Positions 15,861 to 25,016 of a stretch of DNA of 59,975 nt are shown here, one piece after another. The stretch's first letter is position 1. Each line of letters begins with the position of its first letter. Source of the DNA: Clostridiales bacterium (GTDB lineage: Bacteria > Bacillota > Clostridia > Lachnospirales > Lachnospiraceae); NCBI GenBank assembly GCA_012837605.1, contig DUQV01000071.1, forward strand, positions 1 to 59,975, written 5' to 3'. The notes below the pieces were generated by a model. That model was given only the letters and a program-made list of their open reading frames with translations, did no database searches and was not told the origin of the DNA. The position numbers and the translations under genes were made by a program.

Positions 15861-16673
15861 TTAGAACCAGCGTCTTCGTCTGCGATAGCGCCTCCGTCTG
15901 TTTAATAATTCGTTTAGAAGTATTATACTTATGAAATCCCTTAACAGGCTTCGTCTTCTTACGGGAGCGAAGAAAACATTGTAAGTTTCGATCTTTGAGA
16001 TCTCATCCATATCCTGTACTCTTTCATATACACGGTCGATAATTCTGTCCAAAGTAACCCTATCCGGGTATTCGTCAAACATAACACTTCCGTCATATTC
16101 AAGCTTGTCACATTCATCATTTATTTCGTCCAGTATGCGTCTTGCAGAGCTTGGATACATCTGCATAAAATATTCTATATCTCTTTCTAAATCCTCACAG
16201 TTATCATATCCATACAGCGGATAAAGCGGTATTCCCATAGGGGTATTAAACGGTGTATTACCGGGCATAAAAATATTGGGCATACCGGTCTGTGGGGTCA
16301 TCCCACCGTTAATGGGCATACCGGTTCTGGGGGTCATCCCACCATTCATAGGCATGCCGGTTCTGGGGGTCATCCCACCGTTCATGGGCATGCCGGTTCT
16401 GGGGGTCATACCGCCATTCATGGGCATGCCGGTTCTGGGGGTCATACTACCATTCATTGGTGTACCTGTTCGGGGGGTAGTTACTCCGGGAGGTATGCTT
16501 GGTGCGGTGTCTCTATCCATAGGCATACCGGTGCTTGGAGGAGCAGTTCTATCCATGGGCATGCCTGTACTCGGAGGAGTAGTTCTATCCATAGGCATAC
16601 CGGTGCCTGGTGGTGTGGTTCTGTCCCTATTCATTTGAGTGTTTTTTATTTTATCACATTCTGATTTTTGCAT
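15861..16673 (-). CDS. Met/Pro/Gly repeat protein with a basic C-terminus
   Basis: The 270-residue protein has two sets of 12-residue repeats: about three and a half copies close to MDRTTPPSTGMP (about 15-60), then about five copies of MTPRTGMPMNGG (about 75-130). A non-repetitive domain follows (about 160-250, with RRILDEINDECDKLEYD) and a tail RRRRYRRRRRWF. No signal peptide. Composition and tail resemble coat-like or matrix proteins of sporulators, but this is only a resemblance. The ATG at 16673 has AGGAG 13 bases upstream; the upstream in-frame start lacks a site. Confidence 0.75.
   Translation of the reverse strand: MQKSECDKIKNTQMNRDRTTPPGTGMPMDRTTPPSTGMPMDRTAPPSTGMPMDRDTAPSIPPGVTTPRTGTPMNGSMTPRTGMPMNGGMTPRTGMPMNGGMTPRTGMPMNGGMTPRTGMPINGGMTPQTGMPNIFMPGNTPFNTPMGIPLYPLYGYDNCEDLERDIEYFMQMYPSSARRILDEINDECDKLEYDGSVMFDEYPDRVTLDRIIDRVYERVQDMDEISKIETYNVFFAPVRRRSLLRDFISIILLNELLNRRRRYRRRRRWF
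16277..16640. repeat. 36-bp coding minisatellite
   Basis: Tandem 36-bp units, such as those beginning GGGCATACCGGTTCTGGGGG, encode the 12-residue repeats of the minus-strand gene. Copies differ by few bases, which points to recent expansion. The opposite strand is also open through this stretch only because the unit is a multiple of three. Confidence 0.85.
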
Positions 16674-16796
16674 AATAAGAGCTCCTAAACTTTTTATTAT
16701 CAATATATGCAATCATAAAACGATTGTGAAATCTTAAAAAGCATTAATCAAAATTGAAAAGAGTATGATACAAGTCTATTAAATGAAAATTTAATA

Positions 16797-16816
16797 TGAT
16801 ATAATCACGATAAGCA
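16797..16816 (+). promoter_or_regulatory. Extended -10 with the CACGATAAGCA start motif
   Basis: TGA then TATAAT (16800-16805) is followed directly by CACGATAAGCA. The initial transcribed bases again match the RNA family at 154 and 41928. It lies 70 bases before the TTG start at 16886. Confidence 0.5.
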
Positions 16817-16885
16817 TATTGATTTAGTAGTGATGACTTGTAATAAAGCCGTTATGATAAATAGGAATGAAGGAAGGAATACCCT

Positions 16886-19462
16886 TTGTTAAAACAGGTA
16901 TATCGTGTAATAATTTTATTAATTATATTTGCCGCTTCTCTTTATTATTTCAGTAAAGACATTAAGGAAGTGGTATTTAATATAGATAATACTACAAGTA
17001 TGGAGGAAACTTCCTTTCCTTTGGTTACATTAAAAACTGAGGGGAAAATCATAAATGTTCTTCATGGTTACAGCAGCAACTTGGATGCTAATTCGATTAG
17101 AGAAGCTCTTTTGCCTATTGGACCCAATCAGTCATATGAGGTTTTGATAGATCAGAAAGAATATGACATTAAGAAATTGAATTTTGAGCTTCGGGATTTT
17201 GTTAATAACGATTTGATTGAAAAAGGATCTGTCAGCGTATTCGATGAAGACAAAGGCAAAAAAATAGCAAAGATTAATTTTAATATAGATTTTAAGAAAG
17301 ATAAGGAGTATGCTGTAAAGATAACTCTTATAACCAGTGAAAGCCGCAAGATGTACTATTATCACCGAATTAAGAAGCATGACAGAACGTATTTGACTGA
17401 CAAGCTGGATTTTGTGATGGGATTTCACGAGGCAATCAAGGACAAAGTAAAGGCTGAGGAATATATCAGATATCTTGAGCCGGACAGTAAAAAGGATAAT
17501 TCTACTTTGGCCAATGTTAACATTCATTCAAGCTTTGACCTGATAACATGGGGAAGTCTGAAGCCTGAGTTCATAACAGAGGTGATTCCTACCGTTGTTG
17601 AGAATTATACAGATGTAGCTTCATTTGTACTGGATTATGTAATCAGTGCCAATGTTTCCGGTATTCCCGAATTATATAAGGTAAAGGAATATTACAGAAT
17701 AAGGTATTCTGCCGACAGAATGTATTTATTAAATTATGAACGGCGTATGGAGGCGTTTTTTGATGTACAGCTTGCCAGTGTGTCCAAGAGTCAGTTAAAA
17801 CTGGGAATTACTGATGAACCTTTTACACCATATCTAGCAAGTCCTGATAAGAAAAAATTCGCTTTTGTCAGAAGCCGGGAGCTGTGGTTTTACAATCTCG
17901 AGGACAATGAAATTGTACGGGTTTTTTCCTTCCGACAGAAGAATACGGACTATATAAGGGATATATATGACCAGCATGATATAAAAATACTGAATATGGA
18001 TGCTGAGGGTAATATATATTTTATGGTATATGGATATATGAACCGCGGTCAGTATGAAGGAAGAGTAGCTTTAGTAATGTATGAATACGTACGGACAGAG
18101 GGACGGATAGAGGAAAAGGTATATATTCCTTTGGATGAGCCTTATCAGACCTTAAAGGAGAGTATTGGGGAATTTGCATATGTCAGTTCTTTTGATATCT
18201 TTTATTTTCATATATACAATAGTATTTACTCTTATAACCTGATTACCGGGCAGCTCACGGTATTGGCAGATAATATAGATAAAAATGATGTGGTTACTTT
18301 TTATGATGAAGGATATGTGGCATGGCAGGAAAGCTCAAATCCTTTAGATGCAAACAGTATTAGTATTATGAATATTGAAACCGGAGATATCAAAAGTATT
18401 AATGCAATTAAAGGATATAAAGTACTGCTGTTGGATAAGATAAATTCAAATCTTATTTACGGATATGTCTATGAGGATGATATTACTGTCCTGATAGACG
18501 GGACAACAGTTGTTCCTATGAGAAGAATAGAGATATCAACCACAGATAGGGAAGTTCTTAAACCGTATCATAAAGATGGGTACTATATAACCGGAATCGA
18601 AGTAAAGGATAATATTATTGAATTATTTCGGACTACGCAGCAGGAAATTGATGGTAGAAAAATATTCACACCGACAGTAAATGACTATATCATGAATCAA
18701 AGCATTGAGAAAAAAACATATCTGAATATGGTAACAAGGGTTACAGAGGCTGCTTTGACAGAGTATTATTTGGAGCTTCCTTCGGGATTTGTAATGAATG
18801 AGCTGCCTGATATATTATATACTGTGAATACGGTTATTTCAGCGGATCCCACACTGCGTTTGCCAAAGGACAGTAATTATTATGTAGAGGATGATAAATC
18901 TTCATCTGTAAGCAATCTGTATTATACCTTTATTCATGGGGAGCTTAAGGGAGCTTATTATGAAGCCTCAGATGCTATTGCAAAGGCAGATGAGGGTGTG
19001 GGAGTAGTAATGAGCAGCACAAAAAAGCCGGTATGGGAACGTGGTGTGAAGGCAAATAAGAATATAATAGCTCATTTTGAAGAAGTGAAGCTGTCGCCGA
19101 CACCAAACTCAATGGATGCCTGTATTAAGCTTTTAGCAGACTATACAGGTAATAACATTGATAATACGGATTTTGATTTAAATGAAACATCAGCCTATGA
19201 CGTTCTTATTAATTATTTGGATGCAGAACCAATACGCTTAACAGGCACAGCTTTAGATCAGGTTTTATATTATGTATCTAAGGACAGACCGGTAATTGCC
19301 ATGACCGGTCATAGTGATGCAGTATTGATTTATGGATATGATACTTATAATATATTTTTGATTGATCCAAGTCAGGGAAAGACGGTCAAACTGGGCATAC
19401 AGGACAGTACACAGTTGTTTGAAAAGGCAGGAAATGTTTTTATTTCCTATCTATCACAATAA
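16886..19462 (+). CDS. Large membrane-anchored extracytoplasmic protein, C39-like C-terminus
   Basis: An 858-residue protein not recognised as a named family. One N-terminal hydrophobic anchor (about 5-23) precedes a long extracellular part. Residues about 300-560 contain repeats of strand-rich segments (FTPYLASPDKKKFAFVRSREL, NIYFMVYGYMNRG) suggesting a beta-propeller. The last 130 residues (SMDACIKLLADYTG, then PVIAMTGHSDAVLIYGYD and NIFLIDPSQG) look like a C39-type papain-fold domain with Cys, His and Asp in order. The start is TTG with GGAAGG eight bases upstream. The M29 aminopeptidase follows 25 bases later. Confidence 0.65.
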   Translation: MLKQVYRVIILLIIFAASLYYFSKDIKEVVFNIDNTTSMEETSFPLVTLKTEGKIINVLHGYSSNLDANSIREALLPIGPNQSYEVLIDQKEYDIKKLNFELRDFVNNDLIEKGSVSVFDEDKGKKIAKINFNIDFKKDKEYAVKITLITSESRKMYYYHRIKKHDRTYLTDKLDFVMGFHEAIKDKVKAEEYIRYLEPDSKKDNSTLANVNIHSSFDLITWGSLKPEFITEVIPTVVENYTDVASFVLDYVISANVSGIPELYKVKEYYRIRYSADRMYLLNYERRMEAFFDVQLASVSKSQLKLGITDEPFTPYLASPDKKKFAFVRSRELWFYNLEDNEIVRVFSFRQKNTDYIRDIYDQHDIKILNMDAEGNIYFMVYGYMNRGQYEGRVALVMYEYVRTEGRIEEKVYIPLDEPYQTLKESIGEFAYVSSFDIFYFHIYNSIYSYNLITGQLTVLADNIDKNDVVTFYDEGYVAWQESSNPLDANSISIMNIETGDIKSINAIKGYKVLLLDKINSNLIYGYVYEDDITVLIDGTTVVPMRRIEISTTDREVLKPYHKDGYYITGIEVKDNIIELFRTTQQEIDGRKIFTPTVNDYIMNQSIEKKTYLNMVTRVTEAALTEYYLELPSGFVMNELPDILYTVNTVISADPTLRLPKDSNYYVEDDKSSSVSNLYYTFIHGELKGAYYEASDAIAKADEGVGVVMSSTKKPVWERGVKANKNIIAHFEEVKLSPTPNSMDACIKLLADYTGNNIDNTDFDLNETSAYDVLINYLDAEPIRLTGTALDQVLYYVSKDRPVIAMTGHSDAVLIYGYDTYNIFLIDPSQGKTVKLGIQDSTQLFEKAGNVFISYLSQ

Positions 19463-19487
19463 ATATTATTTGAAAAGGAGAAAATTT

Positions 19488-20606
19488 ATGGATGAAAGAA
19501 TCAAAACACTGGCGAATAATCTGGTGAATTATTCAATGGCAGTAAAAAAAGGTGACAAGGTCTATGTACATCATATCGGAGAAGCCACAGAGGATTTGGC
19601 GAGACAGATTGTAAAAGAAGTATATAAAGTAGGAGGGGTACCCTTTGAAAGCTATACTAACCCCAGATTATTAAGAGAAATACTTCTAAACTGCTCTGAG
19701 GAACAGATGTCACTTAAAGCCAAGATAGATGCTGAGATGATGGAACAAATGGATTGTTATGTAGGCATTAGGGGTTCTGATAACATTACTGAAAATGCAG
19801 ATGTACCACAGGAAAAGATGAAGATTTATGAAACTTATTATCAGACTCCTGTTCATCATAATATCCGTGTAATGAAGACCAGATGGGTGGTTCTTCGTTA
19901 CCCCAATGCATCAATGTCCCAGCTTGCAAATATGAGTCAGGAAGCATTTGAGGATTTTTACTTCAAGGTATGCAATTTAGATTACGCTAAGATGAATAAA
20001 GCCATGAAAAATCTTGTAGATTACATGGATCGTACAGATAAAGTGCGTATTGTAGGTCCGGGAACGGATCTTAGCTTCTCAATTAAGAATATACCCTCGG
20101 TTCCATGTGCGGGTGAAAGAAATATCCCGGATGGCGAGGTGTATACTGCTCCTGTAAGGGACAGCGTTAACGGAACTTTGACCTTTAATACTCCTTCGGT
20201 ATTCCAAGGATTTACCTTTGAGAATATATCCTTCCGTTTTGAAAACGGTAAGATAGTGGAGGCAACTTCAAATGATACAGCCAGAATTAATGATGTATTA
20301 AACACAGATGAGGGTGCACGCTATATAGGTGAATTTGCTATTGGAGTAAACCCATATATTCTAAATCCTATGAAGGATACCCTGTTTGATGAGAAAATCA
20401 TGGGATCATTCCATTTCACACCGGGCAACTGTTATGAAGAGGAAGCACCTAACGGCAACAGCTCTGCTATTCATTGGGATCTGGTATGCATACAGACACC
20501 TGAATATGGCGGTGGTGAGATATATTTTGATGATGTTTTGGTGCGTAAGGACGGAAGGTTTGTTGTTAAGGAATTGGAATGCTTAAATCCTGAAAATTTA
20601 GTATAG
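19488..20606 (+). CDS. Aminopeptidase, M29 family
   Basis: Metal-dependent aminopeptidase of the AmpS/PepS/thermophilic family, releasing N-terminal residues from peptides in the cytoplasm. 372 residues, slightly shorter than the typical 400 or so. Family features include the N-terminal LVNYSMAVKKGDKVYVH, GSDNITENAD, GERNIPDGEVYTAPVRDS (metal ligand region) and NGNSSAIHWDLV near the C-terminus. The ATG at 19488 has AAAAGGAG seven bases upstream; the frame is open further upstream only because it overlaps the end of the preceding gene. Confidence 0.93.
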   Translation: MDERIKTLANNLVNYSMAVKKGDKVYVHHIGEATEDLARQIVKEVYKVGGVPFESYTNPRLLREILLNCSEEQMSLKAKIDAEMMEQMDCYVGIRGSDNITENADVPQEKMKIYETYYQTPVHHNIRVMKTRWVVLRYPNASMSQLANMSQEAFEDFYFKVCNLDYAKMNKAMKNLVDYMDRTDKVRIVGPGTDLSFSIKNIPSVPCAGERNIPDGEVYTAPVRDSVNGTLTFNTPSVFQGFTFENISFRFENGKIVEATSNDTARINDVLNTDEGARYIGEFAIGVNPYILNPMKDTLFDEKIMGSFHFTPGNCYEEEAPNGNSSAIHWDLVCIQTPEYGGGEIYFDDVLVRKDGRFVVKELECLNPENLV

Positions 20607-20621
20607 GAATGAGAGGTAATT

Positions 20622-21638
20622 ATGAAGCTTTTATCGGTAGCGGTGCCATGCTATAATTCAGCTGGGTATATGAGTCGGGCGATTGATACTCTTTTATCCG
20701 GCGGCGACATTATGGAAATAATCATTGTTAATGACGGATCAAAAGATGATACTGAGAAAATCGCCTTAGAGTACCGGAAAAGGTATCCGGATATCGTTCG
20801 TGTTATAAGCCAGGAAAATGGCGGTCACGGTGAAGCTGTAAATACCGGACTGGCTAATGCTACAGGTCTGTATTTTAAGGTCGTAGACAGTGATGACTGG
20901 GTAAATGAAAAGGCACTTCAGGAAGTGCTTAATAAGCTAAAGGAACTGATTGCAGATGGAAACAGTCCGGATCTGTTTCTGGCTAATTATGTGTATGAGA
21001 AGGTAGGAGTCAAAAGGAAGAAGGTCATTAATTACAATTGGGCTCTGCCTAAGAATCAGATATTTACCTGGGATGATATTATGCATTTTAGGCAAAGTCA
21101 GAATATTCTTATGCACTCTGCAATATATCGTACGAAGCTGCTTAAGGACTGCGGTTTGAAGCTGCCGAAGCATACATTTTATGTTGATAATATATTCGTA
21201 TATCAACCGCTTCCCTATGTTAAAACACTTTATTATATGGATGTGAATCTGTACCGTTATTTTATAGGCAGATCGGATCAGTCGGTTAATGAGCAGGTCA
21301 TGATTGGCAGAATAGACCAGCAGATAAGAGTCACAATGTTAATGATTGAAGCCCATGATCTTTCGCAGATAAAATGTAAGAAGCTAAGAAACTATATGAT
21401 AAAATATCTGTCTATGATGATGGTTGTCTGCTCGGTGTTTTTAATAAAAGAGGGTAGTGATGAAAGCCTGGCTAAAAAAGAAGAGCTTTGGAACAATCTA
21501 AAAAGCTACAACAAGTGGCTTTATAAGAAAATCAGGTCTCAAATTTTAGGTCGTTCCATGAACATGCCCGGAAAATTTGGACGCAGAGTAGTAGAAATGG
21601 GATATAATATAGCAAGGAAAATATACGGATTTAATTAA
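20622..21638 (+). CDS. Glycosyltransferase, family 2
   Basis: GT-A fold sugar transferase of 338 residues. The N-terminus LLSVAVPCYNSAGYM and EIIIVNDGSKDDTEKIA bind the nucleotide, and VVDSDDWVNEKAL (near 88) carries the DxD metal site. No membrane segment; it probably works on a lipid-linked or surface glycan at the inner face of the membrane. GAGAGGTAATT gives the ribosome binding site 15 bases after the aminopeptidase. A terminator follows directly. Confidence 0.9.
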   Translation: MKLLSVAVPCYNSAGYMSRAIDTLLSGGDIMEIIIVNDGSKDDTEKIALEYRKRYPDIVRVISQENGGHGEAVNTGLANATGLYFKVVDSDDWVNEKALQEVLNKLKELIADGNSPDLFLANYVYEKVGVKRKKVINYNWALPKNQIFTWDDIMHFRQSQNILMHSAIYRTKLLKDCGLKLPKHTFYVDNIFVYQPLPYVKTLYYMDVNLYRYFIGRSDQSVNEQVMIGRIDQQIRVTMLMIEAHDLSQIKCKKLRNYMIKYLSMMMVVCSVFLIKEGSDESLAKKEELWNNLKSYNKWLYKKIRSQILGRSMNMPGKFGRRVVEMGYNIARKIYGFN

Positions 21639-21650
21639 TTAAAAATAAAG

Positions 21651-21685
21651 CTGCAGCCCTTTGTTTGGCTGCAGTATTATTTTAA
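21651..21685. terminator. Bidirectional terminator between convergent genes
   Basis: CTGCAGCC and GGCTGCAG pair around a short loop, with A-rich sequence before and ATTATTTTAAA after. It serves the glycosyltransferase (plus) and PAP2 (minus) genes. Confidence 0.75.
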
Positions 21686-22365
21686 ATTTTGGAGAATTCC
21701 CGGTCTGCTTTTTTTGGTTCTCTGCTGTAAGCCGGTCTGTATACGATGGGATACATGATTAAGCTAAGTATAATTGCTCCGAATACATCCAAGATGGAAT
21801 GCTGCTTCAAACATACCGTAGACATGCTGATCAATATTGTCAGTATGAAGGTCGATATCTGAAGCCACCTAATATCTTTTAAGCGTGTACTTTTTCTTAT
21901 AGCAATCATTGCTCCTATAGAATTATAAACATGAATGCTGGGAAATACATTGGTTGCAGTATCAAAGCTGTATAGCTTTCCCAGAATACGGGTAAAGATA
22001 TTGGATCTTCCCAGAGTATTCAGATTCACTCTTAGATAGTGACCGTTAGGCCATATGGTGTAGATGGCCAGGCAAATAGTCATTCCGATAAAGAGAAAGG
22101 CGCAGCATCTATAAAAATCCTGCTTCGAGGTAAGAAAAAAGTAAGCAACAGTAACAAATATAAATATAAACCACAAAAAATAAGGTATAACAAATATCTC
22201 CATAAATGGTATATATTTATCCAGCTTCGAATACACAGGCGTAAAATCTGTTGTCACAGTTCGCTCCAAACAGGTAAACCATATCATATAGAAAAAGAAG
22301 TATACTAGGATTAACCCGTGTCTGTATTGCTTTAGTAATTGTTTTATTGTGTTTCTGAATTTCAT
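21682..22365 (-). CDS. PAP2-family membrane phosphatase
   Basis: The 227-residue protein has about six membrane segments. The PAP2 signature is nearly complete: FPSIHVYNS (near 148) and CLKQHSILDVFGA (near 193) carry the two catalytic histidines, and the aspartate is in place. Likely substrates are lipid phosphates such as phosphatidic acid or undecaprenyl diphosphate; the sequence does not decide. The ATG at 22365 is chosen because GAGG lies seven bases upstream. It is preceded by a shortened copy of the structured RNA element. Confidence 0.85.
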   Translation of the reverse strand: MKFRNTIKQLLKQYRHGLILVYFFFYMIWFTCLERTVTTDFTPVYSKLDKYIPFMEIFVIPYFLWFIFIFVTVAYFFLTSKQDFYRCCAFLFIGMTICLAIYTIWPNGHYLRVNLNTLGRSNIFTRILGKLYSFDTATNVFPSIHVYNSIGAMIAIRKSTRLKDIRWLQISTFILTILISMSTVCLKQHSILDVFGAIILSLIMYPIVYRPAYSREPKKADREFSKI

Positions 22366-22399
22366 GTCTTTACCTCGTTTCCAATTTTGTTGTCGGATG

Positions 22400-22462
22400 T
22401 TTTTGCGAACTATCCATAGCTCACGCAGATTAGGAGCTAAAAGCAAAGCTGCTTATACGTGG
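22400..22462 (-). ncRNA. Shortened copy of the structured RNA element (PAP2 leader)
   Basis: Read on the minus strand, CCACGTATAAGCAG is followed after a few bases by TTTTAGCTCCTAATCTGC. The first part matches the 5' edge and the second matches the 3' edge (TTTTGAGCTCCTAATCTGC) of the RNA at 41928-42074. The long P2 hairpin and the ATAAGTGCAACG junction are missing. Only a short GCAG/CTGC pairing remains of P1. It seems to be a decayed or minimal form. Confidence 0.5.
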
Positions 22463-22491
22463 AGTATATCACAAGTTTGCGTATGCTACAA
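22463..22491 (-). promoter_or_regulatory. Promoter of the PAP2 gene
   Basis: On the minus strand TTGTAG (22486-22491), 17 bases, then TATACT (22463-22468) with a TG extension, followed by CCACGTATAAGCAG. Confidence 0.6.
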
Positions 22492-22706
22492 TATACATAA
22501 AATTACATTAAGCAAATCTTAAGAATTATTTATGTAATTTTTTATAATTAAAATATTATATGTCTGATTTTTAAGCAAAAGACGATGGACATATATGGAT
22601 AAAGATTTTATAATTAATTTGAGGGAATAAAAATGGTAATATAAAAGAGACTATTTGTGGAATAATTTTTACTTATAATCCGGTTTTATTAATTAAGGAG
22701 AGAAAT

Positions 22707-23885
22707 ATGAAGAGAGTATTTTTAGTTGTTTTAGACAGTGTTGGTATAGGTGAGCTTCCTGATGCTAAGGACTATAATGATGAGGGAAGCCATACTTTAT
22801 ATGCTGCATCAAAAAGCGAACACTTTAGCATGCCTAATATGGAGAAATTGGGACTGTTTCATATTGACGGAGTAAGAGATAGATTTCAAAAAATGAAGCC
22901 GGCAGAGACATTTGACGGCAGTATAGCCAGGCTTGCTGAAAAATCAAAAGGAAAAGATACCACAACGGGCCATTGGGAGATTGCCGGAATCATATCAAAC
23001 AGACCGTTTCCGACATATCCGAATGGTTTCCCTAAAGAGGTTATCAGCACGTTTGAGCAAAAGACCGGAAGAAAGACATTGTGCAACCTGCCTTATTCGG
23101 GAACAGAGGTAATACTAAAATACGGCAGGGAGCATATTGAAACCGGAGCACTGATTGTATATACTTCCGCAGACAGTGTATTCCAGATTGCGGCTCATGA
23201 GGATGTTGTGCCTGTTAAGGAGCTTTACAGATATTGTGAAATAGCCAGAGAAATTCTTCAGGGTGAGCATGGAGTTGGTCGTGTAATAGCAAGACCTTTT
23301 GTCGGAACCTATCCTAATTTTACAAGGACAGCAAACCGTCATGATTACTCCTTGGCGCCCGGGCTGACCATGCTTGATCAAATGGTTGATGCAGGACTTG
23401 AGGTTCTGAGTGTGGGCAAAATATATGATATTTTTGCAGGAAAAGGCATTACCGATATGGTAAAGACCGAAAACAATGAAGACGGTATAGAGAAGCTTAT
23501 AGAAAGAATGTATAGAGATTTTACAGGTCTTTGTTTTGTGAACCTGGTGGATTTTGACATGCTCTATGGGCACCGTAATAATATAGACGGCTATGCGAAG
23601 GCTCTTAGTTATTTTGACAGTCAGCTTCCCAGAATCACAAATGCATTAAGGGATGAGGATATACTGATTATAACTGCAGATCACGGATGTGATCCGTCCA
23701 CCCCGTCAACTGATCATTCAAGAGAATATGTTCCTATGGTTGCACACGGAAAGATGATTAAAAAGAGCAATAATCTTGGAACAAGAGACAGCTTCGCCGA
23801 TATAGCGGCTACAATTTTAGAGTATTTTGATGTTAAGCAGCAGGTGGCAGGAGTATCATTCTTAAAGGATATAATCCATGGGTAA
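22707..23885 (+). CDS. deoB: Phosphopentomutase
   Basis: Interconverts (deoxy)ribose 1-phosphate and 5-phosphate in nucleoside salvage. The protein has the alkaline-phosphatase-like fold with metal sites in VLDSVGIGELPDA (residues 8-20), KGKDTTTGHWE (threonine nucleophile, near 86), DFDMLYGHR and TADHGCDPSTPSTDHSRE. 392 residues, full length. TTAAGGAGAG precedes the ATG. It overlaps the glycosylase gene by eight bases. Confidence 0.97.
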   Translation: MKRVFLVVLDSVGIGELPDAKDYNDEGSHTLYAASKSEHFSMPNMEKLGLFHIDGVRDRFQKMKPAETFDGSIARLAEKSKGKDTTTGHWEIAGIISNRPFPTYPNGFPKEVISTFEQKTGRKTLCNLPYSGTEVILKYGREHIETGALIVYTSADSVFQIAAHEDVVPVKELYRYCEIAREILQGEHGVGRVIARPFVGTYPNFTRTANRHDYSLAPGLTMLDQMVDAGLEVLSVGKIYDIFAGKGITDMVKTENNEDGIEKLIERMYRDFTGLCFVNLVDFDMLYGHRNNIDGYAKALSYFDSQLPRITNALRDEDILIITADHGCDPSTPSTDHSREYVPMVAHGKMIKKSNNLGTRDSFADIAATILEYFDVKQQVAGVSFLKDIIHG

Positions 23886-24369
23886 CAGGCTGATACATAC
23901 AATACCACCGGTTTATAACGAAAAGTCACGAATACTGATATTAGGGACCTTTCCATCTGTCAAGTCAAGAGAAGGGGAGTTCTTTTATCATCATCCTCAG
24001 AATCGTTTCTGGAGGCTAATCAGTGCAATCTGCAAGGAAGAATTACCTAAAACTATAGATGAAAAAAGAATGCTGCTGCTTAGAAACCGTATAGCACTTT
24101 GGGACGTGGTTCGAAGCTGCGATATTATCGGTTCTTCTGACAGCAGCATAAAAAATGTAATACCAAACGATATTACCCCGATTTTAAAGCAGGCGGATAT
24201 ACAGAGAATCTATGCCAATGGCGGTACGGCATATCGTCTTTATAAAAGATATATATATCAGGATGTCAAAAGGGAAATAATACTTCTTCCTTCTACAAGC
24301 CCTGCCAATGCCTCATATTCATTGGAAAGGCTTATAGAAGTATGGAGTAAAAAGATTATAATGGTTTAA
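23878..24369 (+). CDS. DNA-deoxyinosine glycosylase (UDG family 6-like)
   Basis: The 163-residue protein belongs to the uracil-DNA-glycosylase superfamily. RILILGTFPSVKSREGEFFYH at residues 18-38 is the active-site strand, QNRFWRL matches the family, YANGGTAYRLY lies near 122, and the C-terminal LLPSTSPANASYS is the DNA-intercalating motif. This set is typical of hypoxanthine-DNA glycosylases, which remove deaminated adenine. The ATGGGTAA overlap with deoB suggests translational coupling. Confidence 0.85.
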   Translation: MGNRLIHTIPPVYNEKSRILILGTFPSVKSREGEFFYHHPQNRFWRLISAICKEELPKTIDEKRMLLLRNRIALWDVVRSCDIIGSSDSSIKNVIPNDITPILKQADIQRIYANGGTAYRLYKRYIYQDVKREIILLPSTSPANASYSLERLIEVWSKKIIMV

Positions 24370-24431
24370 TAATAATATGAATTGCATATAGTGCAAGCTT
24401 AATATATGTATATTTGAAAGGACAAAAGGTT

Positions 24432-24878
24432 ATGAGAGTGGTTATTCAGCGGGTTTCTGAAGCAAAGGTAGAAGTAGAAGGAAGAATTACAGGACAAATA
24501 GGAAAAGGTTTATTAATATTCCTTGGAGTAGGCAAGGATGATGATATGAAGGCAGCTGACCGTTATATCGATAAGATATTAAAGCTTAGGATATTCGCCG
24601 ATGATATGGGGAAAACAAATCTTTCTCTTAATGATGTTCATGGAGAGGTTCTGGTAGTATCACAATTCACATTATATGCAGATTGCAGGAAAGGAAACAG
24701 ACCGGACTTTATAAATGCCGGTTCTGCCAAGCAGGCAGAGGAGTTATATGAATATTTTTTAGAGCAGATTAAAGATAAAACAGGCAAGGTGGAAAGCGGT
24801 GAATTTGGTGCAGAGATGAAGGTTTCTCTGGTTAATGACGGTCCGTTTACTATTATTCTGGACGAAAGTTTGATATAA
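24432..24878 (+). CDS. dtd: D-aminoacyl-tRNA deacylase
   Basis: Frees tRNA from wrongly attached D-amino acids and glycine. 148 residues. Signature motifs are [17 protein letters not shown] at the start, [17 protein letters not shown] near 78 and the cross-subunit GPFTIILD at the end (NDGPFTI, in place of the usual NxGPVT). The ATG at 24432 is the family start; an in-frame ATG at 24414 lacks support. It follows the glycosylase by about 60 bases. Confidence 0.95.
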   Translation: MRVVIQRVSEAKVEVEGRITGQIGKGLLIFLGVGKDDDMKAADRYIDKILKLRIFADDMGKTNLSLNDVHGEVLVVSQFTLYADCRKGNRPDFINAGSAKQAEELYEYFLEQIKDKTGKVESGEFGAEMKVSLVNDGPFTIILDESLI

Positions 24879-25016
24879 ATTAACGAAATTCTAATCTGTT
24901 TTTAAAGATATTTTTTTGATAAATATATAGAATAATATTAAATAATACGAAATATTATATGGGACAAAAATAAAACTATGCTATGACAACTATAATTAAA
25001 GAGAGGTGGGAATTTT

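Larger units (their letters stand above)
22366..22706. other. Divergent intergenic region, PAP2 / deoB
   Basis: The left half holds the PAP2 promoter (minus, 22463-22491) and a shortened RNA element. The right half is A/T-rich, with AAATTACAT and ATGTAATTT pairing around 22499-22541. No further gene is visible. AAGGAGAG precedes deoB. Confidence 0.5.

Noticed and set aside
16276-16638. Plus-strand frame with VLGVIPPFMGMP repeats
   Set aside because: It mirrors the 36-bp minisatellite of the minus-strand gene and has no start site or end domain of its own.
22039-22308. 89-codon plus-strand frame inside the PAP2 gene
   Set aside because: Complement of a membrane protein with clear PAP2 motifs; no start site.
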